64,000 bases of DNA from Lawsonibacter sp. (GCA_022791995.1 JAAWAD010000030.1:1-64000); one strand, 5' to 3'; counted from the stretch's first letter, positions 9,252 through 18,131 are shown. Notes: generated by a model from the letters alone, not told the origin. Translations and numbers: made by a program.

Positions 9252-12163
9252 AATCCGTCCGCCTTTTGTTGCTCCAGCGCCGCCAGGAGGCTCCGCAGCC
9301 TGACCCGGACCGCGCCGAGATTGGTAATCTCGTCAATTTTAATCTGGGTGTAGAGCTTGCCGCCCTGTTCCAGAATCCGCCGCACCTCGTCGGCAGTGAT
9401 GGCATCCAGCCCGCAGCCGAAGCTGACCAGCTGAACCAGCTCCATATCCGGCTGGGTGCAGACGTACTTTGCCGCAGCGTAGAGCCGGGCGTGATAACTC
9501 CACTGGTTCAGCACCCGGACAGGGAATTTCTTCACCAGGTGGCTCACTGCGTCCTCCGTAATCACGCAGGCCCCAAAGCTGTTCATCAGCCGGTCAATGC
9601 CGTGGTTAATCTCCGGGTCGGTGTGATAGGGCCGGCCCGCCAGAACCAGGATACGCCGCCCCTGGGCCCGCGCCCGGGCAATCATCTCCACCCCGCGGGC
9701 CCGCACCTGGGCCAGATAGCGGTCCCGCTCCTGAAAGGCCAGCGCGGCAGCCCGCTTCACGTCGGGCAGGCGGATATCCGGGAAGTATTTCCCCAGCAGC
9801 TCCGCCATCTTTTGAGGGAAAAATTTCCGCCGGTGGGGGCCTACATAGTCAGAGATCAGCACTGTGCTTCCACGGGGGCGGATGTTGGCGGCAATGACCT
9901 CCGGGTAATAGGCCACCACGGGGCAGTTGTAGTTGTTATCCCCCAGGCCCTCGTCAAAGTTAAAGCTCATACAGGGGTAGAAGACGGCGTCCACACCCCG
10001 GTCCATCAGCTCCTCCACATGGCCGTGGAGGAGCTTGGCGGGAAAGCACACCGTATCGCTGGGGATGGAGTGCTGCCCCGCCAGAAACAGCGCCCGGCTG
10101 GAGAAGGGGGAGACCTCCACTCCAAAGCCCAGCGCCCGGAAAAACCGGTACCAGAAGGGGAGCAACTCATACAGGTTAAGGCCCAGAGGCAGGCCGATGA
10201 CCTCCCGGCGCGTCCCCGGGAAGGGGCCGTACTGGGACAGCAGCTCCAGCTTGTACTGGTAGAGGCTCCACGCCTCCTCCTCAGAGCGCTGTGTAACCGG
10301 CCGGTCGCACCGGTTGCCGGCGATGTACTTCCGCCCCCCGGAGAAGGTGTTGACGCTGAGCAGGCAGTGGTTGCCGCACAGGCCGCAGTTCACTGTGCGG
10401 ACCTGGTGGGTAAACCGCTCCAGCTCCCGGAGGGAGAGGGTATTGCTGGCCCCCTTGTGGTGCTCCAGGGCGTCCAGGGCGCAGCCGTAGGCCCCCATCA
10501 GTCCGGCGATATCGGGCCGCACCACCTCCAGGTTCAGCTCTCGTTCGAAGGCGCGGAGCACCGCGTCGTTGAGGAAGGTCCCACCCTGGACCACGATCTT
10601 TTTCCCCAGCTCGTCCACGCTGGCGGGGCGGATGACCTTGTAGATGGCGTTTTTGACGATGGAGATGGACAGACCAGCGGAGATGTCCGCCGCGCTGACC
10701 CCGTCCTTCTGGGCCTGCTTCACGCTGGAGTTCATGAACACGGTACACCGGGAGCCCAGATCCACCGCATTCCGGGCGAACAGGCCCAGCTTGGAGAACT
10801 CCTGCGGGGAGTAGTGGAGGGCGGCGGCAAAGGTCTGCAAAAAGGAACCGCAGCCCGAGGAGCAGGCCTCGTTCAGGTAGATGTTGTCGATGGCGCCCCC
10901 ACGGATCTGGAAGCACTTCATATCCTGGCCACCGATGTCAATGATGAACTCCACGTCGGGCATAAAGGACTGGGCTGCCTTCAGGTGGGCCATGGTCTCC
11001 ACCAGCCCCCGGTCGATGGAGAAGGCGCTGCGGATGATGTCCTCCCCGTAGCCTGTGACGCAGGAGCCGGCCATTTGGATATGAGGCGCTCGGCGGTACA
11101 ACCCGGTGAGATAGTCCCGGACGATGGACACAGGGCTGCCCTGGTTGGGCAGATAGACACTGTCCAGAATCTGCCGGTCTTCTCCGACGACCACCGCCTT
11201 CACCGTGGTGGAGCCGGCGTCGATGCCCAGGTATGCAGGGCCGGTGTATTCCGCCAGACTTCCCCGGGGCACGCAGGCCCGGGCGTGCCGGGCCTGAAAA
11301 CGTGCGTACTCCTCCGGGCTGTCAAAGAGGGGCGGGAGGGTATCAAAGGTGTTCACCGCTTCATACCGGGAGAGGGCGGCGGCCACCTCCTCCAGGCTGA
11401 CCCGGCTGCGGGCGCACAGAGCGGCCCCCATGGCCACATAGTACAGGGAGTGCTCCGGGCAAAGACCTGTCAAACCCAGAGATTGGTCAAAGCTCCGACG
11501 CAGCTCAGACATGAAGGTGAGCGGCCCCCCCAGATAGAGGACATTGCCCGCAATCGGTCGGCCCTGGGCTAATCCTCCAATGGTCTGATTAACCACAGCA
11601 TGAAAAATACTGGCGGATATATCCCGTTTGTCCGCCCCCTGGTTGATAAGGGGCTGGATGTCGCTTTTAGCGAAGACCCCGCACCGGGATGCGATGGTAT
11701 ACAACTTGGAATACTCTCGGGCGCAGTCGTTCATCTCGTCCGGGGTCATATCCAGCAGAGAGGCCATTTGGTCGATGAAGGCCCCCGTCCCTCCGGCACA
11801 GGAGCCGTTCATCCGGGCCTCCAGCGCCCCCTGTAAAAAGAGAATCTTGGCGTCCTCGCCCCCCAGCTCGATGATAACGTCGGTGTCGGGGGCCCGGCGC
11901 TGGGCCGCTACCTTGGTGGCATAGACCTCCTGGATAAAGTCAATGGAGCAGCTCTCCGCCATCCCCATTCCGGCCGAGCCGGAAAACATCAGACAAAATT
12001 CGGTGCCCCTGGGAAAATGACCCTCCACCTGAGCCAGCATTTCCGCCGTCTTGGCTGTAATCTGGGCAAAGTGCCGCTGGTAATCAGCATAGATCACCTC
12101 TCCCGCGCTGTCCAGAACCACACATTTAATTGTCGTGGAGCCCACATCCAACCCAATGTTCAA
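9239..12163 (-). CDS. 2-hydroxyacyl-CoA dehydratase activase-like protein (tandem ASKHA domains + DUF2229)
   Basis: A 974-residue protein with two BcrAD/BadFG-type ATPase domains. Repeat 1 (1-260) has GLDVGSTT and cysteines 122 and 161; repeat 2 (~310-580) has GIDAGSTT and cysteines 434, 438 and 473. The cysteines in NGSCAGG/SRCG and NEACSSG/SRCT match positions that hold the [4Fe-4S] cluster between subunits in HgdC-type archerases. A CGLCGNHC motif and a DUF2229 domain follow. Known relatives drive ATP-dependent electron transfer to a radical dehydratase, but no dehydratase is nearby. The start is TTG at 12163, eight bases after GGGAGGT; earlier in-frame starts lack a ribosome site. Confidence 0.88.
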   Translation of the reverse strand: MNIGLDVGSTTIKCVVLDSAGEVIYADYQRHFAQITAKTAEMLAQVEGHFPRGTEFCLMFSGSAGMGMAESCSIDFIQEVYATKVAAQRRAPDTDVIIELGGEDAKILFLQGALEARMNGSCAGGTGAFIDQMASLLDMTPDEMNDCAREYSKLYTIASRCGVFAKSDIQPLINQGADKRDISASIFHAVVNQTIGGLAQGRPIAGNVLYLGGPLTFMSELRRSFDQSLGLTGLCPEHSLYYVAMGAALCARSRVSLEEVAAALSRYEAVNTFDTLPPLFDSPEEYARFQARHARACVPRGSLAEYTGPAYLGIDAGSTTVKAVVVGEDRQILDSVYLPNQGSPVSIVRDYLTGLYRRAPHIQMAGSCVTGYGEDIIRSAFSIDRGLVETMAHLKAAQSFMPDVEFIIDIGGQDMKCFQIRGGAIDNIYLNEACSSGCGSFLQTFAAALHYSPQEFSKLGLFARNAVDLGSRCTVFMNSSVKQAQKDGVSAADISAGLSISIVKNAIYKVIRPASVDELGKKIVVQGGTFLNDAVLRAFERELNLEVVRPDIAGLMGAYGCALDALEHHKGASNTLSLRELERFTHQVRTVNCGLCGNHCLLSVNTFSGGRKYIAGNRCDRPVTQRSEEEAWSLYQYKLELLSQYGPFPGTRREVIGLPLGLNLYELLPFWYRFFRALGFGVEVSPFSSRALFLAGQHSIPSDTVCFPAKLLHGHVEELMDRGVDAVFYPCMSFNFDEGLGDNNYNCPVVAYYPEVIAANIRPRGSTVLISDYVGPHRRKFFPQKMAELLGKYFPDIRLPDVKRAAALAFQERDRYLAQVRARGVEMIARARAQGRRILVLAGRPYHTDPEINHGIDRLMNSFGACVITEDAVSHLVKKFPVRVLNQWSYHARLYAAAKYVCTQPDMELVQLVSFGCGLDAITADEVRRILEQGGKLYTQIKIDEITNLGAVRVRLRSLLAALEQQKADGLWQN

Positions 12164-12225
12164 AAAACGCACCTCCCTGGAAACGCTGGTTTTGCCATTA
12201 CAGGACAAATTGCCACACTGCGGCT

Positions 12226-12254
12226 ATTCTAACATGAAATTCATTTTTCAGCAA
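12226..12254 (-). promoter_or_regulatory. Promoter of the activase pair
   Basis: Minus-strand TTGCTG and TAGAAT are separated by 17 bases. The predicted leader is about 55 bases. Confidence 0.55.
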
Positions 12255-12307
12255 CAATTCGGAAACAAAAGGAGATATTTCTTTACCCAATCTTAGCAGA
12301 GGCAGAG

Positions 12308-12337
12308 GGCAGGGCGGCCCCATGGGGCCGCCCTGCC
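12308..12337 (-). terminator. Perfect GC palindrome after recO (possible terminator)
   Basis: A 30-base perfect palindrome (two 14-base arms around AT) lies 26 bases past the recO stop. No T-run follows on either strand, so it is either a factor-assisted stop or only an mRNA end-protecting hairpin. Confidence 0.45.
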
Positions 12338-12362
12338 GGACACAATGTACAAAACCGCTGTT

Positions 12363-13106
12363 CTACTGGCGTACCTGTTTGTAGAAGTCCAGCGTCTGAA
12401 ATTCCCGCTCCAGCTGGACCTGAAGGTAGGCCTCTGTCAGGCCGGCCAGCAGAAGCAGGCTCTCCCCTTCCGCCCGGAAGGAGAACAGCCGCTTGGGATT
12501 TCCATAGACGATGTGCCGCAGGGCGGCCAGGGCGGAGGCGTCCAGCGGAAGAAAAGGGCCCTGCGCTTCGAGGCAGGCGGCGCATCGGAGCTCCCCCTCC
12601 TGGAGGTAAAACCGGGGAGATTCCGGCTGCTCCGCTCCACAGGCGGCGCAGCTCTCCAAGGCAGGCTCGTACCCCGCCAGACACATGGACTTCCCCTCGA
12701 AGGCCGCCTTCACCAGGGGGAGGGGCTTATCCATCCGGTCCAGGGCGTGGAGGCTGTTCAGCAGAAGAGACAGCAGCTCCGGGCTGGGCAGGCCCTCCAC
12801 GGCCAGCAGCTCCGTGACCTCGGCAAAGTAGCAGGCCAGGGCCAGTTTGTCCAGCCCGGCGCGCACCCCCTGAAACTCCCGGAGGGTGGCGGCCTCCTTC
12901 ACCGACCAGCGGCCGCCGTAATCATAGAGCACCACCTGAGACCAGCACAGCAGCTGACACCCGGTGGCCAAAGCACTCCCCTTTTTCCGGCAGCCCCGGG
13001 CAGAGGCCGTGAGCTTCCCCAGCTCCTGGGTCAGCAGGGTCAGAATTTTGTCCGACTCCTTGTAGTCTACTCCCCGGAGTACAAGGGCATTGGTGGTCAC
13101 GTGCAT
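12363..13106 (-). CDS. recO: DNA repair protein RecO
   Basis: Recombination mediator that helps load RecA and anneals single strands in the RecFOR pathway. The protein has 247 residues, the usual size. It has an N-terminal OB-fold domain (MHVTTNALVLRG, then DYKESDKILTLLT), a helical body, and a zinc-finger-like pair of CAAC motifs near 152-155 and ~173-176. The ATG at 13106 follows GGGAGGA. It is the last gene of the ybeY-era operon and sits 18 bases after yqzL, the order common in Firmicutes. Confidence 0.95.
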   Translation of the reverse strand: MHVTTNALVLRGVDYKESDKILTLLTQELGKLTASARGCRKKGSALATGCQLLCWSQVVLYDYGGRWSVKEAATLREFQGVRAGLDKLALACYFAEVTELLAVEGLPSPELLSLLLNSLHALDRMDKPLPLVKAAFEGKSMCLAGYEPALESCAACGAEQPESPRFYLQEGELRCAACLEAQGPFLPLDASALAALRHIVYGNPKRLFSFRAEGESLLLLAGLTEAYLQVQLEREFQTLDFYKQVRQ

Positions 13107-13124
13107 AACAGTCCTCCCAGGCGT

Positions 13125-13271
13125 TCAAGCTTTTTGGGCCGGCCCTCTTGTCGGACGAAAGGCCGTCTGGACGGGAATCCGGGGGCGCTCTGTCTGGGCC
13201 GCTCGGGCCGCCAGATAGACCTCGGGCAGTCCAGTGGCAAAAAACAGCTTCCAAAGCCCTGCTTTGTCCAT
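13125..13271 (-). CDS. yqzL: YqzL-family small protein
   Basis: A 48-residue ORF beginning MDKAGLWKLFFATGLPEVYL, which matches the short YqzL family (LWKLFxxTG near the N-terminus). In Bacillus this gene sits between era and recO, exactly as here. The ATG at 13271 follows an AGGAGG site. Function is unknown. The C-terminal half is Pro/Arg-rich and variable. Confidence 0.8.
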   Translation of the reverse strand: MDKAGLWKLFFATGLPEVYLAARAAQTERPRIPVQTAFRPTRGPAQKA

Positions 13272-13326
13272 CGTGTACAAGCCTCCTATCCTGTTTTAAT
13301 AGGTAGGCTGGCCCATTTGCAAAATA

Positions 13327-13569
13327 CTATGAGCGGGAATTTTTTGCTGTCTGTGCAGAGGGTCCGCCGTCCTGCCGGCAAAGTGCTTGCTCAATCAGGC
13401 AATTTGCAAGTTCAAAGGCCTGGATTCTCCGCTCCGCCAGGGTAATCTGCGATTTGTACCGCGCCGGATCCGCCTTGGCTCGAAGCGTTTTGACTGTCTC
13501 CCGCAGCTTATGGAGCGTGGAATCAATCTGCCGCTTGGCCTCGGCCAAATCCTTCCTTGTGTATTCCAT
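13327..13569 (-). CDS. Small conserved hypothetical protein between era and yqzL
   Basis: An 80-residue ORF starting MEYTRKDLAEAKRQIDSTLH and almost entirely helical and charged, consistent with a short coiled coil. Its ATG at 13569 begins one base after the era stop, so it is probably translated by coupling. I believe similar ORFs follow era in other Oscillospiraceae, but this cannot be checked here. No function can be assigned. Confidence 0.6.
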   Translation of the reverse strand: MEYTRKDLAEAKRQIDSTLHKLRETVKTLRAKADPARYKSQITLAERRIQAFELANCLIEQALCRQDGGPSAQTAKNSRS

Positions 13570-13570
13570 G

Positions 13571-14467
13571 CTACTCTGCCCCATACCCGAAATTTTGGAT
13601 GGCGGCAGGATTATCCCGCCAGTTTTCCTTCACCTTTACCCAGGTCTGGAGATACACCTTGTTCCCCATATATTTCTCCATATCCTGACGGGCCAGGGTG
13701 GAGGCTTTTTTCAGCATGGTGCCCCCTTTTCCGATGATGATGCCCTTGTGGCTTGCCTTTTCGCAGTAAATGGTGGCCTCTACCTCCACCACGTCATCGT
13801 CCCGCTGGGCAAAGCGGGTGATCTCCACGGCGGTACCGTGAGGGATCTCCTTATCCAGGCAGAGCAGCAGCTTCTCCCGCAGAAGCTCGGCCATCATCTG
13901 GCGCTCGGGCTGGTCGGAGGTCATGCCGCTGGGAAACAGGGCGGGCCCCTCCGGCAGGAAGCGCTCCAGCACGTCCAGCAGTTCCTCCACCCCCTGTCCG
14001 GTCTTGGCGGAGAGGGGCACCACCTCGTCGAAGGTGTGGGCCTGGCTGTAGACCTGAATGACCTCCAGCAGGACTTCCTTTTTCTCCAGGGTGTCCGCTT
14101 TGTTGATCGCCAGCACAGCCGGACAGCCCAGGGCCTGGATCCGGCCGATCAGCTCCTGCTCCGGCCCGCCGATGTGGGGGATGGGCTCTACCACCAGCAC
14201 GACGGCGTCCACGCCGGTGACCGACTCCCGGATGACGTTGACCATATAGTCTCCCAGGCGGGTGCGGGCCTTGTGGAGACCGGGGGTGTCCACAAAGACA
14301 AACTGACTCTCTCCCCGCTCCGCCACTCCAGAGATGCGGTTCCGGGTGGTCTGGGGTTTGTGGGTGACGATAGCCACCTTCTCCCCCACCAGGGCGTTGG
14401 TCAGGGTGGACTTACCCACATTGGGCCGCCCGACAATGGTAATGATGCCTGCTTTTTGAATTGCCAT
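13571..14467 (-). CDS. era: GTPase Era
   Basis: Ribosome-associated GTPase needed for 16S rRNA processing and 30S assembly. The 298 residues carry all G motifs: GRPNVGKST (G1), DTPGLH (G3), NKAD (G4) and SAKTG (G5). A C-terminal KH domain follows, with GIIIGKGG as its RNA-binding loop. The ATG lies four bases after the stop of the upstream lipoprotein gene, in a compact operon with ybeY. Confidence 0.97.
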   Translation of the reverse strand: MAIQKAGIITIVGRPNVGKSTLTNALVGEKVAIVTHKPQTTRNRISGVAERGESQFVFVDTPGLHKARTRLGDYMVNVIRESVTGVDAVVLVVEPIPHIGGPEQELIGRIQALGCPAVLAINKADTLEKKEVLLEVIQVYSQAHTFDEVVPLSAKTGQGVEELLDVLERFLPEGPALFPSGMTSDQPERQMMAELLREKLLLCLDKEIPHGTAVEITRFAQRDDDVVEVEATIYCEKASHKGIIIGKGGTMLKKASTLARQDMEKYMGNKVYLQTWVKVKENWRDNPAAIQNFGYGAE

Positions 14468-14471
14468 AGCC

Positions 14472-15302
14472 TTACTCTTCTTCCTCTCCGTGGTAGGACA
14501 GGTCCTCCCACCGCATCTGTTCTGTCAAATATTCTGCCGACTCCGGGGGAAATTCAACCCGGTATACCTCCGTCAGCTCCCCGTCGATCCGGTCCTTCAC
14601 GGTGAGCACCATTGGGCTGTCGTAGTCGCTCCAGTCCTTTAAGAAGGTCCGGATGAACCGGACGCAGACCAGTTCCCCATCCACCCACCGGTAGACGGGG
14701 GTGTCACCGTCTCCGGCGCCGCTGCTCCGGCTCCAGCCGGTGATGGTCTCCGTCTCCGGGTCCACGCGGGGGGAGGGGATCTCCGCATAGACCGGCAGCT
14801 CCTGGAAAAGCCCCAATTCCTCGTTCCAGAGCATACAGTGGTACATCTCCACCTGGATGCCCCGGGCATACAGATAGGTGAAATCCTGGTATCCGTCGAA
14901 GTTCACGTCCAGAACCTGGTGCTCCCCGTAGTGGACGGTCTCCCAGTTGATCTCCTGCATCTGGATGGGCTGCGAAGGGTTGGCCGGGTCCCAGATGGAG
15001 ACATGGAGGTAGTACAGCAGCTCCACCGGCTCCTCATAGGGGACCAGCTCGGTTGTCACCAGCAGGGTGCCCATCCGGCCCCCGGTGTCCACCAGGAAGG
15101 CCTTATGGAAGTCGTCTATGGTCTGCTGAGCCAGCAGCTCCTCCGGGGTTCCGGGCGCGGAAGGGACCGGCGGCGCCTCAGACTGGACAGAGGCTGTGGC
15201 CCCCTCTGGCGGCGTGGAAGACGCGGACGCTTCGCCGCCCGCCCGGCACCCGGCCAGCAGAAGAACAGCCAGCAAAACCAGAGGTGCAGTTTTCTTGCCC
15301 AT
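14472..15302 (-). CDS. Predicted lipoprotein of unknown function
   Basis: A 276-residue lipoprotein: a signal sequence ending in the lipobox LLAGC (Cys19), a Ser/Pro/Ala-rich linker to ~residue 50, then a soluble domain. The motif VLDVNFDGYQDFTYLYARG resembles the Asp-rich strands of XAC2610/VCBS-like domains that read out calcium-binding loops. It sits between ybeY and era, with 5-15 base gaps, in a cluster otherwise devoted to ribosome maturation and DNA repair. No function can be given. Confidence 0.8.
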   Translation of the reverse strand: MGKKTAPLVLLAVLLLAGCRAGGEASASSTPPEGATASVQSEAPPVPSAPGTPEELLAQQTIDDFHKAFLVDTGGRMGTLLVTTELVPYEEPVELLYYLHVSIWDPANPSQPIQMQEINWETVHYGEHQVLDVNFDGYQDFTYLYARGIQVEMYHCMLWNEELGLFQELPVYAEIPSPRVDPETETITGWSRSSGAGDGDTPVYRWVDGELVCVRFIRTFLKDWSDYDSPMVLTVKDRIDGELTEVYRVEFPPESAEYLTEQMRWEDLSYHGEEEE

Positions 15303-15316
15303 AGGAATCCCCTCTT

Positions 15317-15838
15317 TTATACTGTCTCATGGCGGGCGGAAGATAGGCCCTCCCTGGAAATGCCAAGCTCCTCCAGAATGGCCTCCTCCCGGGCACGCAT
15401 CTGTGCCTTCATAGGGCCCTCGTCCAGGTGGTCGTAGCCCAGCAGGTGGAGAATCGAATGGACCGTGAGATAACACAGCTCCCGCTCCAGGCTGTGGCCG
15501 AATTCCTGAGCCTGGACCCGGGCCTGTTCCACCGACAGACACATGTCCCCCAAAGGGCACAGGCCGGTCTCTGGATCCAGAAACTCCTCTCCCCCAGGGG
15601 GCTCCCCCGGGGTCAGCTCGAACATGGGAAAGGACAGCACGTCAGTGGACCGGTCCACCCCCCGCATATCCCGGTTCACCTGCTGAATGCCCCCGTTGTC
15701 GGTGAGCAGGACACTGATTTCACAGGGAACGGCAACCTGCTCTGCCGCCAGAGCCTCCTGGATGGTCCAGTACAGAAGGGACTCCGCGCCCTCCGGCGCC
15801 GGCGCCTCCGCTTCAAGCAGGATGGAATGCTCCAACAT
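15317..15838 (-). CDS. ybeY: Endoribonuclease YbeY
   Basis: Metal-dependent endoribonuclease for 16S rRNA 3'-end maturation and ribosome quality control. The 173 residues carry the family core: STDVLSFPM, then the zinc-binding HSILHLLGYDH. The ATG at 15838 was preferred over an in-frame TTG two codons earlier because AGGGGGA lies six bases before it. It is the first gene of the operon leading to era and recO. Confidence 0.95.
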   Translation of the reverse strand: MLEHSILLEAEAPAPEGAESLLYWTIQEALAAEQVAVPCEISVLLTDNGGIQQVNRDMRGVDRSTDVLSFPMFELTPGEPPGGEEFLDPETGLCPLGDMCLSVEQARVQAQEFGHSLERELCYLTVHSILHLLGYDHLDEGPMKAQMRAREEAILEELGISREGLSSARHETV

Positions 15839-15871
15839 GGCCAATCCCCCTTTGGCATGAATTTGTTCTGT

Positions 15872-15900
15872 ATCTTACCACATTTCCGCTGTCTTTGCAA
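15872..15900 (-). promoter_or_regulatory. Promoter of the ybeY-era-recO operon
   Basis: Minus-strand TTGCAA and TAAGAT are separated by 17 bases. The leader is about 28 bases. Confidence 0.65.
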
Positions 15901-15927
15901 GGTGCTGCAAAGGGCTGTCCGTGCGTC

Positions 15928-15950
15928 AGGGGCGCACCCCCTGCGCCCCT
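15928..15950 (+). repeat. Hairpin in the region upstream of the ZIP transporter
   Basis: AGGGGCGCA and TGCGCCCCT form a perfect 9-base-pair stem around a 5-base loop, about 80 bases before the GTG start. It matches neither the manganese (yybP-ykoY) riboswitch nor another metal riboswitch I know; its role is unknown. Confidence 0.4.
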
Positions 15951-16027
15951 AGGGCATAGGATAGCGTGGCAGCTGCCGTATCGGCACATAAGCGCCGGGA
16001 TTTCATCGAAGAAAGGAATGTACATCT

Positions 16028-16810
16028 GTGACACAGGCACTCTTATTTGCGGCGGGCGGAACGGGCTTTACCGCTTTGATGACCGCCCTTGGGGCCGCAA
16101 TCGTTTTCCTCTTCCAGCCGAAGACGTCCCCCACCCTCCACCGAGTGATGCTGGGCTTTGCGGCGGGGGTTATGATTGCAGCGAGCATGTGGTCGCTGCT
16201 GATCCCCGCCATTGAGAAAGCGGAGGCTCTGGGTATGACAGGCTGGCTGCCCGCAGCGGGGGGCTCCATTCTGGGCATTGCGTTTCTGCTGCTCATGGAC
16301 CAGCTGCTCCCTCATTTCGGGCCGGAGTCCTTTCACCGGGGAGAGCCGCCCAGCCGTACCGCACTGCTGGTTCTGGCCGTCACCCTCCATAACATCCCAG
16401 AGGGGATGGCCGTGGGCGTCTCCTTCGCTCTGGCCGCCCAGAGCGGAGACGCCGCGCTGCTGACCGCCTCCACCGCCCTAGCCATTGGCATCGGCATCCA
16501 GAATTTTCCCGAGGGAGCCGCCATCTCCCTCCCCCTGTATCAAGAGGGGATGCACAAGGGCAAAGCCTTCTGGATTGGAGCCGCCTCAGGCATTGTAGAG
16601 CCCATCTTCGCCCTGCTCACCGTTCTGGTGGCCGGCTCTGTCCAAATAGTCCTCCCCTGGCTGCTGTCCTTTGCCGCCGGAGCAATGCTCTATGTGGTGG
16701 TGGAGGAGCTTATCCCGGAAGCCAACCTGTCCCAGGGGGGACACGCGGGCACGCTGGGCGTCATGGCCGGGTTTCTCATCATGATGATCCTGGACGTGGC
16801 CCTGGGCTGA
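16028..16810 (+). CDS. ZIP-family metal transporter (GufA-like)
   Basis: Divalent metal (zinc, iron or manganese) uptake permease of the inner membrane. The 260 residues contain about eight hydrophobic helices. The two metal-site helices are recognisable by HNIPEG and QNFPEG, with a further VVEELIPE motif near the C-terminus. It starts with GTG at 16028 behind AAAGGAA. It stands alone between divergent ybeY and convergent aepY. Metal preference cannot be read from the sequence. Confidence 0.9.
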   Translation: MTQALLFAAGGTGFTALMTALGAAIVFLFQPKTSPTLHRVMLGFAAGVMIAASMWSLLIPAIEKAEALGMTGWLPAAGGSILGIAFLLLMDQLLPHFGPESFHRGEPPSRTALLVLAVTLHNIPEGMAVGVSFALAAQSGDAALLTASTALAIGIGIQNFPEGAAISLPLYQEGMHKGKAFWIGAASGIVEPIFALLTVLVAGSVQIVLPWLLSFAAGAMLYVVVEELIPEANLSQGGHAGTLGVMAGFLIMMILDVALG

Positions 16811-16822
16811 TGGAAGCGGCTC

Positions 16823-17962
16823 TCATTTTCCCTCCGCCATCGGGAGCCCCTGAAGAAAGCGGGAGAAGCCCTGCCGGTTCTCGGCGGCGGAGGTGGTGGG
16901 CCGGCCCAGGTCCCCCCGGGAGCCGATGGCGCACCGGGCCTCAAGCAGGGTCAGCCCCTCCCGGTCCCGTGCCTCCTGGAGCAGACGGTCCAGGGTGGCG
17001 TAGTCCTCCGCCCGGAAGGCAAAGGGATAGCCGCAGGCTCGGGCAACGGCAGGAAGGTCCATGCTTCGGGCGGCGGTGGGCATTCCGCCCACCGTCTCGT
17101 GGGCCCCGTTGTTCACCACCACATGGATCAGGTTGCGGGGCTGAACAGAGCCGATAACGGCCATTGCCCCCATGTGCATCAGCACAGCGCCATCTCCGTC
17201 GATGCACCACACCTTCGTATCCGGCTTCTGAAGGGCCACTCCCAGGGCAATGGAGGAGCTGTGGCCCATAGAGCCTACTGTCAGCAGGTCGTACTGGTGT
17301 CCCTGGCCAGCGCCAGCCCGGAGCTCAAAGAGCTCCCGGCTGGCCTTTCCTGTGGTAGAGACAATGGGACTCTCACCGGACACAGCCAGAACACGGCGGA
17401 TGACCTCCTCCCGGGTCATGGTCCAGGGACTGCGGTAAACCACCTTCTTGTCGTAGGTCAAAGCCCCCTTGCGCACGACGAGAGCGGCGCTTCTGCCCTG
17501 ATCCAGGCTGGCCCGGCGGGGGACCATTGCCTGCTCCAGCTCCGCGGGAGAGGTATCCGGTCCCACCACAAAGCAGGGAATCTCCAGATCCTCCAGCAGA
17601 CGGAGGGTAATCTCCCCCTGCCAGATGTGCTGGGGCTCGTCGTGAACGCCCGGCTCTCCCCGCCAGCCGATGACAAAGAGGACCGGGATCCCGTACACCT
17701 TCTCATGGAGGAGGGAGGCCGCCGGGTTGACGATGTTCCCTTCTCCGCTGTTCTGCATATACACCACAGGAATTCGGCCGGTGGCCAGATGGTAGCCCGC
17801 CGCCAGGGCGGCGCAGTTCCCCTCGTTGGCGCCGATGACGTGGCGCCGGGGATCGGTGCCATAGGTATCCATCAGGTAATCGCACAGGGCCCGGAGCTGA
17901 GAGTCGGGCACACCGGTGTAGAACTCTCCGCCCAGCAGGGCAGCAAACTGGTCCGCTTTCAT
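16823..17962 (-). CDS. aepY: Phosphonopyruvate decarboxylase (thiamine diphosphate enzyme)
   Basis: Predicted to decarboxylate 3-phosphonopyruvate to phosphonoacetaldehyde. The 379 residues contain an N-terminal Pyr domain (GVPDSQLRAL, the catalytic glutamate in GANEGNCAAL) and a C-terminal PP domain with GDGAVLMHMG and the family signature NNGAHETVGG. The phosphonate-forming enzyme PEP mutase, usually adjacent, is not in the neighbourhood. A fused sulfopyruvate decarboxylase is the main alternative. The ATG at 17962 follows GGAGGAT. It is convergent with the ZIP gene. Confidence 0.78.
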   Translation of the reverse strand: MKADQFAALLGGEFYTGVPDSQLRALCDYLMDTYGTDPRRHVIGANEGNCAALAAGYHLATGRIPVVYMQNSGEGNIVNPAASLLHEKVYGIPVLFVIGWRGEPGVHDEPQHIWQGEITLRLLEDLEIPCFVVGPDTSPAELEQAMVPRRASLDQGRSAALVVRKGALTYDKKVVYRSPWTMTREEVIRRVLAVSGESPIVSTTGKASRELFELRAGAGQGHQYDLLTVGSMGHSSSIALGVALQKPDTKVWCIDGDGAVLMHMGAMAVIGSVQPRNLIHVVVNNGAHETVGGMPTAARSMDLPAVARACGYPFAFRAEDYATLDRLLQEARDREGLTLLEARCAIGSRGDLGRPTTSAAENRQGFSRFLQGLPMAEGK

Positions 17963-18049
17963 GGAACATCCTCCTTCGCCCAGGGCTGCCCTGGGCGTAT
18001 TATGATTTTGTGTATGGAATCTCTCCTGCTGAAATTCTTTGACAGCCCT

Positions 18050-18077
18050 ATTATAGAGCAATCCTCAAAAAAAGCAA
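18050..18077 (-). promoter_or_regulatory. Promoter of aepY
   Basis: A consensus minus-strand TATAAT (18055-18050) lies 16 bases from TTGCTT, about 90 bases upstream of the ATG. Confidence 0.55.
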
Positions 18078-18131
18078 GGAAGCAAATCACATTTCCGTCC
18101 CTTTTACCCTGTAAGGCGGAAGGGCTTACGC

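Noticed and set aside
9266..11572. A 768-codon plus-strand frame opposite the activase gene.
   Set aside because: The activase on the other strand has clear family motifs throughout; this frame has none and no ribosome site.
12922..13254. A 110-codon minus-strand frame between the small ORF and recO.
   Set aside because: It overlaps yqzL and the recO start in another frame; the YqzL frame has the family match and ribosome site.
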